Below are positions 26,425 to 35,573 of a DNA stretch of 64,000 nucleotides, one piece after another. Location of the stretch: assembly GCA_017551665.1 (NCBI GenBank), contig JAFZLB010000105.1, positions 41,575 to 105,574 of the forward strand, read 5' to 3'. This DNA comes from Lachnospiraceae bacterium. Lineage in GTDB: Bacteria; Bacillota; Clostridia; Lachnospirales; Lachnospiraceae. The position numbers and the translations under genes were made by a program. The notes beneath the pieces were generated by a model. The model did no database searches. It was not told the DNA's origin and worked only from the letters and a program-made list of their open reading frames with translations. The first letter of the stretch is position 1, and each line of letters begins with the position of its first letter.

Positions 26425-26468
26425 CAGAAACAGTGTTGCAGTTTCACTGCGTTTCCTCCCTTAAAGAA

Positions 26469-26498
26469 AGCGCGCCTCTCCGCAAGGAGAGGCGCGCT
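26469..26498. terminator. Bidirectional terminator between maoC-like gene and etfA
   Basis: Perfect 13-bp stem AGCGCGCCTCTCC/GGAGAGGCGCGCT with loop GCAA, flanked by T-rich tracts on both strands. It serves two convergent genes. Confidence 0.9.
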
Positions 26499-26521
26499 GC
26501 TTTTCTTCTGTAGGATATTTC

Positions 26522-27523
26522 TTATCCTCTGACTTTCTTCACTTCCTCCGTCAATACCGGCAGCACCTTGAAGAGATCACCGACAATGCCGTAATCCGCG
26601 ACACCGAAGATCGGCGCGTCCTCATCCTTATTGACGGCCACAACGACATCGGAACCGGACATACCGGCCAGGTGCTGGATGGCGCCGGAGATACCGCAGG
26701 CGATATAAAGCTTCGGTCCCACGGTCTTGCCGGTCTGTCCCACCTGATGGGAGTGGCTGATCCAGCCACTGTCAACCGCCGCGCGGGAAGCACCCACCGT
26801 GGCACCCAGGGCATCCGCCAGTGCCTTCACCGGCTCAAAGCCCTCAGGGCCGCCGACACCGCGTCCGCCGGAGACGATGATTTCCGCACCTTCCAGATCC
26901 ACGTTCTCCGCGTCCATATCCTTGATGATCTCAATGATGCGGGTGCGGATGTCGGAAGGATCCACCGTGATGTCTTCTTTGATGATCTCGGCCTTTTCTT
27001 CGCCGGGTTCGGATTTCTTGAACACACCGGGACGCACCGTACCGATCTGCGGACGGTGATCCGGGCAGAGGATTGTCGCCATGAGGTTGCCGCCGAAGGC
27101 GGGACGCGTCCAGGCGACGTTGCCGTCGTCATTGATATCCAGCGCCGTGCAGTCCGCGGTCAGACCCGTCTGCAGGCGGGAGGAGACGCGGGGACCTAAG
27201 TCACGGCCGTTGTTTGTCGCGCCGATCATCATGGACAGCGGGCCGTATTTTTCGACGAGCTGTACAAGCGCGATTGCGTAAGCGTCCGTCGTGTACTGTT
27301 TGAACACTTCATTGTCTGCCACGATGACCTGGTCCGCACCGTGGGCGGAGGCTTCCTTCACCGCAGCGTCACAGCCGCAGCCGATGACCACCGCCACCAG
27401 CTTGCCGCCCTGTTTGTCCGCCATCATGCGACCCGGCGTCAGCAGCTCAATGCCGACGTTCTTGGGGGAACCGTCTTCGTTGGTCTCAACAAATACCCAT
27501 AAGTCTTTTGTTTTTGCTTCCAT
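26522..27523 (-). CDS. etfA: Electron transfer flavoprotein subunit alpha
   Basis: Carries FAD and passes electrons from acyl-CoA dehydrogenases to the respiratory or ferredoxin side. The 333 residues have the ETF alpha C-terminal FAD domain with [33 protein letters not shown] and [16 protein letters not shown]. Follows etfB by 16 bp. No acyl-CoA dehydrogenase gene is in the window, so the electron donor is encoded elsewhere. Confidence 0.96.
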   Translation of the reverse strand: MEAKTKDLWVFVETNEDGSPKNVGIELLTPGRMMADKQGGKLVAVVIGCGCDAAVKEASAHGADQVIVADNEVFKQYTTDAYAIALVQLVEKYGPLSMMIGATNNGRDLGPRVSSRLQTGLTADCTALDINDDGNVAWTRPAFGGNLMATILCPDHRPQIGTVRPGVFKKSEPGEEKAEIIKEDITVDPSDIRTRIIEIIKDMDAENVDLEGAEIIVSGGRGVGGPEGFEPVKALADALGATVGASRAAVDSGWISHSHQVGQTGKTVGPKLYIACGISGAIQHLAGMSGSDVVVAVNKDEDAPIFGVADYGIVGDLFKVLPVLTEEVKKVRG

Positions 27524-27539
27524 TGTCCTTCCCCCTTCC

Positions 27540-28346
27540 TTAAATCACGTGCGCTTCCGAAAGCATGGTGAACAGTTTCTTTGCGGAGGCTTCATCGTCC
27601 TCTTCCTTGATCACAACGCCGCCCGTCTTGCGCTCCGGAACGAAGCTGGCCTTAACGTGCGTCGGGCTGCCCTTCAAGCCGATCTTTGTCTGATCGATGT
27701 CCGGCAGATCCGCAAAACCGATGACCGGAATCTCCGCCTTGTTGGCTGCCATCTTGGATTTGATGGTGGGATAACGCGGATCAAAGGAGGGTTTGGTAAA
27801 GGTGACCAGGCAGGGGAACTTGATGCCGATGACCTGCTTGCCGCCTTCGATTTCTTTGTGAACGTGAAGCTCATCGCCTTCCACAAAAGCTTCGAGGCCG
27901 TAGGTCACCTGCGGAAGTCCCAGCTGCTCCGCGATTTCCGGACCCACCTGCGCGGTGTCGCCGTCGATCGCCTGCTTGCCGCAGAAGATCATGTCAAAGG
28001 TGATGCCCTCGTCCTTTTGCAGTTTTTTGATGGATTCACTCAAAATGTAACTTGTGGCCAGCGTGTCGGAACCGCCGAACTCACGGCCGGATACCAGATA
28101 GCCCTTATCCGCGCCGAGGGAAATGCATTCCTTGACGACTGCCTTGGCCTGCTCCGGTCCCATGGAAATGACGTAGATCTTTGTTTCCGGATCCTTGTCC
28201 TTGATGCGGGCCGCCGCTTCCATTGCGTATCCGTCAAACGGATTCAGAATGGAAGGCACGCCCTGCCGGATCAGGGTGTTGGTTTCCGGATCGATCTTGA
28301 TCTCGGTCGTGTCCGGAACCTGTTTGACGCATACTAAGATGTTCAT
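27540..28346 (-). CDS. etfB: Electron transfer flavoprotein subunit beta
   Basis: AMP/FAD-binding partner of EtfA, 268 residues, starting MNILVCVKQVPDTTEIKID and containing the ETF beta signature region around VEGDELHVHKEIEGGKQVI. AAGGAGGGAG precedes the ATG at 28344-28346; the longer frame is not coding. Transcribed as etfB-etfA from a promoter with its own inverted repeat, separate from the TetR-controlled operon. Whether it is the bifurcating type cannot be settled here. Confidence 0.96.
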   Translation of the reverse strand: MNILVCVKQVPDTTEIKIDPETNTLIRQGVPSILNPFDGYAMEAAARIKDKDPETKIYVISMGPEQAKAVVKECISLGADKGYLVSGREFGGSDTLATSYILSESIKKLQKDEGITFDMIFCGKQAIDGDTAQVGPEIAEQLGLPQVTYGLEAFVEGDELHVHKEIEGGKQVIGIKFPCLVTFTKPSFDPRYPTIKSKMAANKAEIPVIGFADLPDIDQTKIGLKGSPTHVKASFVPERKTGGVVIKEEDDEASAKKLFTMLSEAHVI

Positions 28347-28397
28347 GTGCTCCCTCCTTGTGAAATAGTAATGATTATGAAAAAACGTCGTGTTCCC

Positions 28398-28428
28398 ATT
28401 ATAAATGGTATCGTTAGAAAAGTCTAAC
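28398..28428 (-). promoter_or_regulatory. etfBA promoter with inverted repeat
   Basis: TATAAT (-10) at 28398-28403 on the minus strand. A perfect inverted repeat GTTAGA-N4-TCTAAC at 28413-28428 covers the -35 region and could be an operator for an unknown regulator; it does not resemble the TetR operators of the neighbouring cluster. Confidence 0.5.
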
Positions 28429-28468
28429 ATTTTTTGCAAAAAGAGAACGTGGCATAAGCAACAGACGA

Positions 28469-28497
28469 TTGAAAAAGAATGAGGCTTTGGCTATACT
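28469..28497 (+). promoter_or_regulatory. Promoter of the yqeC-mocA/selD unit
   Basis: -35 TTGAAA (28469-28474), 17-bp spacer, -10 TATACT (28492-28497), 36 bp before the start codon. GGGAGA ribosome site follows. Confidence 0.65.
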
Positions 28498-28532
28498 GGT
28501 CTTGAAGCACGCATGCGCAAGGGAGAAATCAC

Positions 28533-29765
28533 ATGGCACACATCACCGCCGTCGTCGGCGCAGGAGGAAAAACATCCCTCATGGAGCGCCTTGCGGAACA
28601 GTACGCCGCAAAGAACATTCCCGTCGCGATCACCACCACGACAAAAATCGCTTCCCGCAAAGACCGCGGCCTGATCCGGTATTTCGGAAAGGAGATCGCT
28701 CCCGGCAAGCTTGCCTTTCCGGGCGAAGAGGTCTTCCGGAAGCTTTGCGCGGAATACCCTTATGTGCTCGTCGAAGCGGACGGCGCAAGGCACCATCCGG
28801 TCAAGATTCCGAACGATACGGAGCCGGTCATCCCGGAGGATACCGAACGGATCATTGTTGTCACGGGATGCTTTGCCCTGCAAAGGGCTTTCGGCGAAAT
28901 CTGCCACCGCAGTCGCCTTGCGGATTACGCCCTGCTCGGGGAGCGCTTTCCCGGTTTTTGCGCGGATACAAGGCTCACAAAGGAGCACCTGGATTTTCTG
29001 GCGGCACATTACTATCTGGAGCCCTTAAAAAAACAGTATCCCGCCGCGAAGGTGGAATACTTCTTCAACGCACCGGAAACGGCAGAAGCCGTCAACCCGC
29101 TGCGGATCAGGAACATCGGACTTGTGCTCATGGCCTCCGGTCTGTCTTCGCGCTTTCCGTCAAACAAACTCCTGCACCCCTTCCGCGGCAGGGAATTATA
29201 CCGCCACGGAATGGACGCGCTTCTGGAAACGAAGGCACGCCTGCGGATGCGTGATGAGCGGCTGTCGGGGATTTTTGCGGCGGAGGAAGCGCGGGATGGC
29301 GCCGAGGCAGATCCCCTCGTCATCGACGCGGAGGTCTTTGCGGTGAGCCGCTTCCCGGAGATCCTTGCAAATCCGGATTACCGGGACCGGGTGACCATGG
29401 TTGACAATCCTTATTATGAAGAAGGGATTGCCGCAAGCGTGCGCCTGGGCCTTGGTGCCGCAAAGCAGAAGGGCTGCGATGCCGTATTGTACCTCGTCGC
29501 CGACGAACCCTTCTTTACCGCGGAGCACCTGACCACCCTGATACGCGAATATCTCGTCACCGGAAAGCGCTTTGCCTGTGCGTACGCCGGTTATGAATCC
29601 AACCCGGCCGTCTTTCATATCAGTGCGGAGCAGGAGCTTAACGCCCTTCAGGGGGACAAAGGGCCGATCGGCATTATCCGGAGGAATCCCCATGACGCGC
29701 ACTGCTATATCGTGGCACCGGAAACGATTCTGGATATTGATGAAGAGAAAGACCTCATTTCGTAA
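28533..29765 (+). CDS. YqeC-MocA fusion: selenium-dependent hydroxylase accessory protein with molybdopterin cytidylyltransferase domain
   Basis: Two proteins in one chain of 410 residues. The N-terminal part (about 1-190) is YqeC-like with the nucleotide loop GAGGKTSL near residue 9 and EADGARHHP near 85. The C-terminal part (about 200-410) is a MobA/MocA-like nucleotidyltransferase with [32 protein letters not shown] and [10 protein letters not shown]. MocA enzymes make molybdopterin cytosine dinucleotide, the cofactor of xanthine dehydrogenase-type hydroxylases. In many genomes yqeC and mocA are separate; here they are joined in frame. First gene of the maturation cluster, 17 bp before selD. 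Confidence 0.88.
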   Translation: MAHITAVVGAGGKTSLMERLAEQYAAKNIPVAITTTTKIASRKDRGLIRYFGKEIAPGKLAFPGEEVFRKLCAEYPYVLVEADGARHHPVKIPNDTEPVIPEDTERIIVVTGCFALQRAFGEICHRSRLADYALLGERFPGFCADTRLTKEHLDFLAAHYYLEPLKKQYPAAKVEYFFNAPETAEAVNPLRIRNIGLVLMASGLSSRFPSNKLLHPFRGRELYRHGMDALLETKARLRMRDERLSGIFAAEEARDGAEADPLVIDAEVFAVSRFPEILANPDYRDRVTMVDNPYYEEGIAASVRLGLGAAKQKGCDAVLYLVADEPFFTAEHLTTLIREYLVTGKRFACAYAGYESNPAVFHISAEQELNALQGDKGPIGIIRRNPHDAHCYIVAPETILDIDEEKDLIS

Positions 29766-29782
29766 CACAACAGGAGGCTGAC

Positions 29783-30814
29783 ATGGACAACGATTTCATT
29801 TTCTGCAAGGGCGGCGGATGCACGAGGAAGCTGGGGCCGGATGTTCTGGAACGGGTCCTGTCAGGGCTGCCGAAGGGCGTCCCGGATCCCGATCTTCTGG
29901 TCGGCTTCGACGCAAGGGATGACGCGGCCGTTTACCGCCTGTCGGACGATACGGCGATTGTCCAGACGCTGGATTTTTTCCCGCCGATGATCGACGATCC
30001 CTATTTGTTCGGACAGATTGCGGCGGCAAACGCCTTAAGTGATATCTACGCGATGGGCGGCCGGGTGAAGACCGCGCTGAACATTGTCTGCTTCCCGGAA
30101 AAAGCGGATCTGAATCTCCTGGGAAGCATCCTGCGGGGCGGGCAGGAAAAAGTCACGGAAGCGGGCGGCATTCTGGCCGGCGGACATTCCATCATGGACG
30201 AAAGCATCAAATACGGCCTCTCCTGCATGGGAACGGTTCATCCGGACCGCATCCTGACGAACACGGGCGCACAGCCCGGCGACGCACTGATCCTGACAAA
30301 ACCCCTGGGCGTCGGGCTGATCTGCACGGCCCACCGCGTCGGGGAATGCTCCGCGGCAGGGCTTGATGAGGCGGTACGAAGCATGACAACACTCAACCGC
30401 GCCGCGTCGGAGGCCGCGCGGGATTTTACAATACACGCCTGCACCGATGTCACCGGCTTCGGCCTTCTCGGACATCTGAATGAAATGTGTACGGACGATA
30501 TTTCGGTACGGGTGGATTACCGGGCGCTTCCCGTCATGGAAGAGGCCCTGCGTGCGGCGGACGCGTTTCTGGTGACCGCGGCGGCACAGCGCAACCGCAA
30601 TCATCTGGCGGGACGCGTCACACTGCGGAACGTCCCCTTTCCCGTCGAGGAAGTACTGTATGACCCGCAGACCTCCGGCGGACTGCTGTTCGCGCTTCCG
30701 CAGGAAGAAGCGGACGCGTTGATCTGCGCCCTGCACGCGGCGGGCGTTGTTCATGCCGCCATTGCCGGGGAAGTCCTGCCCCGCGGCGCACAAACGCCCC
30801 TTACGGTCGAATGA
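29783..30814 (+). CDS. selD: Selenide, water dikinase
   Basis: Makes selenophosphate from selenide and ATP. The 343 residues carry the active-site segment [10 protein letters not shown]: the Cys (TGC codon) is in place of selenocysteine and the essential Lys is kept. The Cys two residues after the catalytic one in E. coli (GCGCK) is Arg here. ATP-site Asp residues are in [10 protein letters not shown] and [13 protein letters not shown]. In this setting the selenophosphate is likely used for a labile selenium cofactor of a molybdenum hydroxylase, as no selA, selB or selC was seen. Its 3' end overlaps the convergent yedF gene by 14 bp. Confidence 0.95.
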   Translation: MDNDFIFCKGGGCTRKLGPDVLERVLSGLPKGVPDPDLLVGFDARDDAAVYRLSDDTAIVQTLDFFPPMIDDPYLFGQIAAANALSDIYAMGGRVKTALNIVCFPEKADLNLLGSILRGGQEKVTEAGGILAGGHSIMDESIKYGLSCMGTVHPDRILTNTGAQPGDALILTKPLGVGLICTAHRVGECSAAGLDEAVRSMTTLNRAASEAARDFTIHACTDVTGFGLLGHLNEMCTDDISVRVDYRALPVMEEALRAADAFLVTAAAQRNRNHLAGRVTLRNVPFPVEEVLYDPQTSGGLLFALPQEEADALICALHAAGVVHAAIAGEVLPRGAQTPLTVE

Positions 30815-31466
30815 TTGTCGTGCACCGCATCTGCGCTTCCACAATGTCATACATGTTGGAAACCGTGCCGGCCTGCAGCTTTTCCGTCAGTTCGTAGAAG
30901 TTCAGGCATGTGCCGCAGGTCATGACCCTGCAGCCTGCCGCCGCAACAGAACGGATGTCCTCAAGAGACGCCGAACCCTCGCAGGTCAGAAACGCGCCCC
31001 TGTTGTAAAAGATCAGGTAATCGGGTACTTTGTCCTGGCTGGTTAAGGCAAACAAAAAGGCCTTCATCAGTGTTTTGCCGAGGGCTTCCTCCCCGCTTCC
31101 CATCCGGTCGGAGCCGATCACGACGGCGCATTTGCCGCCGGGTGCAGGCGCGTTTCCGTCCGCCGATTCCTTTGCGGTTCCGTTCGCCGGGACGTTTGTG
31201 CCGGAAGCATCTTCTGCGGCCGTGCCCGCGGATGCGGCGTTCTCCGTCTGCAGTCTGAAGGTCACGCTGTAGTCATCTTCCGCGGCCTTCTCACTCGTCA
31301 CCGCATGCCCCTGCCGTTCGCCGAAGCGCGTCAGGTTCTGCACCGCGATCTCATTGTCCACGCGCACTCTCAGCACGTCACCCTTTGTCAGTCCGGCCAG
31401 TTCCTTTTTTGCATTGACCACGGGCAGCGGACAGGCCATCCCGCGGCAGTCTGTGCTTCGTTCCAT
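30801..31466 (-). CDS. yedF: YedF-like sulfurtransferase (TusA domain) of the selenium cluster
   Basis: The 221 residues have an N-terminal TusA/SirA domain with the active Cys in [16 protein letters not shown], an Ala/Gly-rich linker (about 80-115) and a C-terminal DsrE-like domain with Cys residues ([18 protein letters not shown]). YedF proteins are proposed selenium or sulfur carriers of the SDMH system. The frame continues open for another 380 codons upstream, but that is antisense to the cysteine desulfurase gene; the ATG at 31464-31466 has AGGAGG before it. It is the only member of the set on the minus strand among plus-strand genes. Confidence 0.9.
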   Translation of the reverse strand: MERSTDCRGMACPLPVVNAKKELAGLTKGDVLRVRVDNEIAVQNLTRFGERQGHAVTSEKAAEDDYSVTFRLQTENAASAGTAAEDASGTNVPANGTAKESADGNAPAPGGKCAVVIGSDRMGSGEEALGKTLMKAFLFALTSQDKVPDYLIFYNRGAFLTCEGSASLEDIRSVAAAGCRVMTCGTCLNFYELTEKLQAGTVSNMYDIVEAQMRCTTIIRP

Positions 31467-31488
31467 GATGTCATCCTCCTTTCGGTTT

Positions 31489-31517
31489 ATCATACAATAG
31501 ACGGAACACAATGTCAC
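31489..31517 (-). promoter_or_regulatory. yedF promoter
   Basis: Minus strand: -35 GTGACA (31512-31517), 17-bp spacer, -10 TATGAT (31489-31494), 23 bp from the start codon. Confidence 0.6.
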
Positions 31518-31529
31518 GACTTTGTCCCC

Positions 31530-31558
31530 TTGCGCTCCCGAAGCGGAAGCTTCATAAT
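31530..31558 (+). promoter_or_regulatory. Promoter of the cysteine desulfurase/DUF3343/yqeB unit
   Basis: -35 TTGCGC (31530-31535), 17-bp spacer, -10 CATAAT (31553-31558), divergent from the yedF promoter. Confidence 0.45.
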
Positions 31559-31598
31559 AACATAGAGACTCCGGACAGACAGGAATAAGGGATCTGTT

Positions 31599-32759
31599 AT
31601 GATTTATCTGGACAATGCGGCAACGACCGTAACAAAACCGGAAGCCGTAGTGCAGGCGGTATCGGATGCGCTGCGGTCCTTTGGCAACGCCGGACGCGGC
31701 GTCCATGAAAGCAGCCTGTTGGCGACGCGTGCCATTCACGAAACGCGCATTGCCGCGGCGGACTTTTTCCATGCCGCAGATCCCGCCTGCGTGGCGTTTA
31801 CCTCCAACGCAACAGAGGCGCTGAATACCGCGATCAAAGGGATACTGTCTCCGGGAGATCATGTCATCACCACCGCCTCGGAACACAATTCGGTGCTGCG
31901 TCCGCTGTATGAAACGGAAGCGCGCGGCGTATCCCTCACCATCCTGCCGGTGGATGCATACGGGAACATCTCCTTTGACGATCTGGCATCTGCCCTGAAA
32001 AAAAAGACAAAGGCCGTGATCTGCAGCGGTGCCTCCAACGTGACCGGCAATCTGCGGGACGTTCGCGGGATTGCCGCCGCCGCGCATGCACGGGACGCGC
32101 TGTTTGTACTGGACGCCGCACAGATTGCAGGCTGCCATCCCGTCGATCTGCAATCGGACGGCATCGACATTCTGTGCTTTACGGGGCACAAGAGCCTGTT
32201 CGGTCCGCAGGGGACGGGCGGTATCATCGTCCGGGAGGGCCTTGCGCTGCGTCCGCTGAAGAGCGGCGGCAGCGGCATGCAGAGCTTTTCCAAAACACAT
32301 CCGGAACAGATGCCGGCGGCGCTGGAAGCGGGAACGCTGAACGGACACGGCCTTGCGGGGCTTCACGCGGCCTTTTGCTTTCTGAAAGAAACCGGACAGG
32401 ACAACATCCGTCACCAAGCGCTTGCGCTGGCAAAACGCTTTTTTGAAGGCGTAAAAGACATCCCGGACATCCGCTTCTACGGGGATTATTCCGACTGGGA
32501 CGCACGTTGTCCGATTGTGGCACTGAATCTGGGAGAGGAGGACGCGGCCCTTGTTTCGGATACGCTTTCCGCGGACTACGGGATCGCAACCGGGGCGGGT
32601 GCGCATTGTGCGCCGCTGATGCACGAAGCCCTCGGGACCGTGACGCAGGGCATTGTCCGTTTTTCCTTTTCCTTCTTCAATACCGAAGCGGAAACGGACG
32701 CGGCCATCCTTGCGCTGCGGAATATTGCTACCGCCCGAAGACAGGAGGCGCGGCCGTGA
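31599..32759 (+). CDS. Cysteine desulfurase family protein (SDMH-associated)
   Basis: PLP enzyme that removes sulfur or selenium from cysteine or selenocysteine. The 386 residues start MIYLDNAATTVTKPEAV. The PLP Lys lies in FTGHKSLFGPQGTGG and the persulfide Cys in GAGAHCAPLMHEALG. This subfamily is regularly found with YqeB, YqeC, SelD and YedF, where it is thought to mobilise selenium for the hydroxylase. Its stop overlaps the GTG of the DUF3343 gene. A weak GGGA site precedes the ATG. Confidence 0.92.
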   Translation: MIYLDNAATTVTKPEAVVQAVSDALRSFGNAGRGVHESSLLATRAIHETRIAAADFFHAADPACVAFTSNATEALNTAIKGILSPGDHVITTASEHNSVLRPLYETEARGVSLTILPVDAYGNISFDDLASALKKKTKAVICSGASNVTGNLRDVRGIAAAAHARDALFVLDAAQIAGCHPVDLQSDGIDILCFTGHKSLFGPQGTGGIIVREGLALRPLKSGGSGMQSFSKTHPEQMPAALEAGTLNGHGLAGLHAAFCFLKETGQDNIRHQALALAKRFFEGVKDIPDIRFYGDYSDWDARCPIVALNLGEEDAALVSDTLSADYGIATGAGAHCAPLMHEALGTVTQGIVRFSFSFFNTEAETDAAILALRNIATARRQEARP

Positions 32760-32995
32760 TCCGAAAACAGGAAGACCGCATCATTGTGACCTTTCATACA
32801 ACGACGGAAGCGATCGCCTTTGAGCGGATGTGCCGTGAAGAAGGCATTGCGGGGCGTCTGATTCCGGTACCGAAGACCCTGTCCGCCGGCTGCGGGATGG
32901 CATGGAGCGCGCCGGAAGATGCCGCTTCGGCACTTGGCAGTCTCATGGAACAAAAACGCGTCCGCCATCAGGAAATGACGGTTCTGAAGATTTAG
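32756..32995 (+). CDS. DUF3343 protein, putative Se/S carrier
   Basis: A 79-residue protein with a conserved Cys in LSAGCGMAWSAP, the pattern of DUF3343 proteins that accompany SDMH genes and are proposed to carry selenium or sulfur. GTG start at 32756-32758, with ACAGGAGG upstream, overlapping the cysteine desulfurase stop (GTGA). The frame is open far upstream only as a shadow. Function is from association, not from experiment known to me. Confidence 0.8.
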   Translation: MIRKQEDRIIVTFHTTTEAIAFERMCREEGIAGRLIPVPKTLSAGCGMAWSAPEDAASALGSLMEQKRVRHQEMTVLKI

Positions 32996-33077
32996 CCGCG
33001 GGGACAAAAAGCTTCCGGCGGATGGTTTGCGGATGACTTTGTCTGCCGAAAAATAAGTGAAACAGGAGGATCAGAGG

Positions 33078-33929
33078 ATGACGCCTAAGCTTGTCATTGT
33101 ACGGGGCGGGGGCGATCTTGCCACGGGCACGGCCTGGATGCTGCACCGGGCGGGATTTCCCGTTCTCATTCTGGAAAGCGCGTATCCCAGCGCGATCCGC
33201 CGCAGTGTTTCCTTTTGCGAAGCGGTTTATGAAAAAACGCAGACCGTGGAGGGCGTAACGGCATGTCTTGCGCAGGATGCGGCAGAGGCGCTTTCCCTGC
33301 TTGCGGACGGACAGGTGGCGCTGCTCGTGGATCCCGAAGCCGCGTGCGTCCCGTCGTTTCAGGAAGAAAACGCTGCGTTCCGCCCGGTCGCTTTGGTCGA
33401 TGCGATCATCGCCAAAAAGAATCTCGGAACAAGGATCGACATGGCACCCTTTGTCATTGCCTTAGGCCCGGGGTTTACCGCAGGCGTTGACTGTCACGCG
33501 GTCGTTGAAACGATGCGCGGGCACAACCTCGGCCGCGTATATTTTGAGGGCAGTGCCCTCCCGAACACCGGGATTCCGGGGCTCATTGCCGGGCATGACA
33601 GGGATCGTGTCATACACGCGCCTGCCGCAGGAACATTTCACGCGACGGCATCCATCGGGGATATGGTCAAACAGGGGGATGTGATCGGCCGCGTCGACGA
33701 TACGCCCGTAACAGCAAGTATTGACGGACTGCTGCGCGGCATCCTCAGGGACGGCTTTCCCGTCCGGAAAGGATGCAAGACAGCCGACATTGATCCGCGT
33801 CCGGAAGAACACGATAACTGCTTCACCATTTCGGACAAGGCAAGGACGATTGGCGGCAGTGTGCTTTGCGCCGTGATGCACGCGGTACGGGGGATGGCCC
33901 CCCGGCAGCCGGATTTACCGGGAGATTGA
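33078..33929 (+). CDS. yqeB: YqeB (EF2563 family) selenium-dependent molybdenum hydroxylase maturation protein
   Basis: The 283 residues start MTPKLVIVRGGGDLATGTAWML, a Rossmann-like loop, and contain VALVDAIIAKKNLGT and ALGPGFTAGVDCHAVVET, typical of the EF2563/YqeB family required for labile-selenium molybdenum hydroxylases. The ATG at 33078 has AGGAGG 8 bp upstream; a GTG 21 bp earlier is less likely. Downstream end faces xdhC with a 9-bp gap. Confidence 0.9.
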   Translation: MTPKLVIVRGGGDLATGTAWMLHRAGFPVLILESAYPSAIRRSVSFCEAVYEKTQTVEGVTACLAQDAAEALSLLADGQVALLVDPEAACVPSFQEENAAFRPVALVDAIIAKKNLGTRIDMAPFVIALGPGFTAGVDCHAVVETMRGHNLGRVYFEGSALPNTGIPGLIAGHDRDRVIHAPAAGTFHATASIGDMVKQGDVIGRVDDTPVTASIDGLLRGILRDGFPVRKGCKTADIDPRPEEHDNCFTISDKARTIGGSVLCAVMHAVRGMAPRQPDLPGD

Positions 33930-33938
33930 GGCCGTTCC

Positions 33939-34946
33939 TCACTCCGCTTCCGTCGCTTCCGCACGGCACAGAATCATTTCCGCCGCGATGCTGACCGCGA
34001 TCTCCTCCGGTGTTTTCGCTTTGATCTTCAGACCGATCGGGGAATGAATCCGCGCGACAAGCGCCTCGTCCAGCCCCGCTTCCAGCAGTTTTTGCGCGAC
34101 CGCGGCCGCTTTCTTTTTGCTGCCGATACAGCCGGCATACAGCGGTTGATGCGGCAGCATCTGTAACAGCACGTCCACATCGCCGCCGTGTCCCGAGGTG
34201 CAGACGACGAGGTAATCATCTGCGGAGATCGGCAGTGCTTCCGGAAACGCATGGTAAGGCATGCAGATTTTTCGCTCCGCGTCGTCAAACGAAGGATCCT
34301 CCAGCATCGCCGGACGGTCGTCGACCACAACAACGGGAAAGCCGGTGCTGCGCAGAATCCCGAACAGCGCGCGTCCGACATGACCTGCGCCGAACAGATA
34401 CACCATGCCGCGCAGCGCAACGGGCGCAACGAACAGCTGTCCCTGCAACACGGGCTGTTTTTTTCTTTGCAGGCGCACACCGTCCGGCAGTTCTTCCTCC
34501 CCGCACAGAATCAGCGGCTCAGACGCTGCCCCGGCCGCCCCGTCAGGCAGCGGCATCAGGAGGTACAGGCTCTGCGTGCCCGCGCGCAATGTTTTCAGCG
34601 GGGACAGATGTTCCAGAGAGCGGCGGTCCATTTTTTGAAACAGGATGGATAAGGCACCGCCGCAGATCATACCGGTGATGTTTTCCCTCTGCTGCCCGTC
34701 CAGACCGTAATGACGTACTTCGGTATATGCGTCCTGCCGCGTGCACAGGCTCTTTGCGTATTGGCCTGCCATGTGTTCCACGGCACCGCCGCCGACGGTT
34801 CCCAGAAAGGACCCGTCCGGGAATACCGCCATCTGCGTCCCCGATTTGCGGGGCACGGAGCCTTCCTCCGCAATGATCGTACAGAGCACGCAATCCGCTG
34901 CGTCTTCACGTGATAACAGATTTTTGAAAAAGCGTAAGCTGTCCAT
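33939..34946 (-). CDS. xdhC: XdhC/CoxI family molybdenum cofactor insertion protein
   Basis: Binds and sulfurates or delivers Moco to xanthine dehydrogenase-type enzymes. The 335 residues have the XdhC N-terminal domain with SVPRKSGTQMAVFPDG and GTVGGGAVE, and a C-terminal Rossmann domain with LFGAGHVGRALF and YAGCIGSKKKAA. Last gene of a minus-strand operon that begins with an ABC importer, suggesting metal uptake and cofactor delivery are made together. No hydroxylase gene is within the window. Confidence 0.92.
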   Translation of the reverse strand: MDSLRFFKNLLSREDAADCVLCTIIAEEGSVPRKSGTQMAVFPDGSFLGTVGGGAVEHMAGQYAKSLCTRQDAYTEVRHYGLDGQQRENITGMICGGALSILFQKMDRRSLEHLSPLKTLRAGTQSLYLLMPLPDGAAGAASEPLILCGEEELPDGVRLQRKKQPVLQGQLFVAPVALRGMVYLFGAGHVGRALFGILRSTGFPVVVVDDRPAMLEDPSFDDAERKICMPYHAFPEALPISADDYLVVCTSGHGGDVDVLLQMLPHQPLYAGCIGSKKKAAAVAQKLLEAGLDEALVARIHSPIGLKIKAKTPEEIAVSIAAEMILCRAEATEAE

Positions 34947-35011
34947 CGGAAACCTCTCATCCTGACAAAAGGTGCGCGGGAACCGCTATTAGTATAAGGG
35001 ATACAGACGGC

Positions 35012-35551
35012 TCAAGCAATGAAAACCCGCCGGAACACTTCGCTTTCCGCGATTTCTTCATACAGGGTGCCGCGGTTTTCCGGCGTGATTTCAAACACCT
35101 CCGCCTTCGCGTGCGCACGCAGCTCCTCTAAGAAGGGGATGTCCCTGCGGCTTTTGATCGCCGCAAGCACGGGAATGTCCGCGTCCATCGCGTCCCTGAC
35201 GGCCCTCAGGAAATCAAACGCCTCCCGCTCAAAGAAGCCGATCTCGTCCATCACGATGATGCCGCCCGCCTTCGCCGCACGAATGTAACGTACACCGATC
35301 GTATCAAAAACCTCCGGCACCGCGGTATGCCCGGCGCTGTCACAAAAACCGGCCATGCACTCCTTCCGCGGCGTGAAGTCCTCTCCCGCGGCGTCATAGA
35401 GATAGATTTCGTGCCTGCCGTTTTCGTCGCGCCCGCTGCTCTTTGTGTAATAGCCGTAGCGCGGCTTGTGACATACCGACAGCAGCTTTTGAATCAGCGT
35501 GCTCTTCCCCGCGCCCCGCTCCCCGCTGATCAGAATGTGTTGTTTTTCCAT
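35012..35551 (-). CDS. Nucleoside-triphosphatase (THEP1-like P-loop NTPase)
   Basis: Small P-loop NTPase of 179 residues with Walker A GERGAGKST (about 10-18) and Walker B GIIVMDEIG (about 98-106). THEP1-type NTPases hydrolyse several NTPs; such genes recur near molybdenum hydroxylase clusters and ABC importers. It lies 22 bp below the binding-protein gene and 65 bp above xdhC in the same direction. A nucleotide-linked step in Moco or molybdopterin dinucleotide handling is possible but unproven. Confidence 0.82.
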   Translation of the reverse strand: MEKQHILISGERGAGKSTLIQKLLSVCHKPRYGYYTKSSGRDENGRHEIYLYDAAGEDFTPRKECMAGFCDSAGHTAVPEVFDTIGVRYIRAAKAGGIIVMDEIGFFEREAFDFLRAVRDAMDADIPVLAAIKSRRDIPFLEELRAHAKAEVFEITPENRGTLYEEIAESEVFRRVFIA

Positions 35552-35573
35552 GTGGCGTTCTCTCCCGTGTGCA

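Noticed and set aside
29783-30814. Selenocysteine-containing SelD.
   Set aside because: The active-site residue is encoded by TGC, so it is cysteine.
30801-32624. A 607-codon minus-strand reading frame.
   Set aside because: Only its last 221 codons (yedF) are real; the rest is antisense to the cysteine desulfurase gene, which has clear motifs and its own start.
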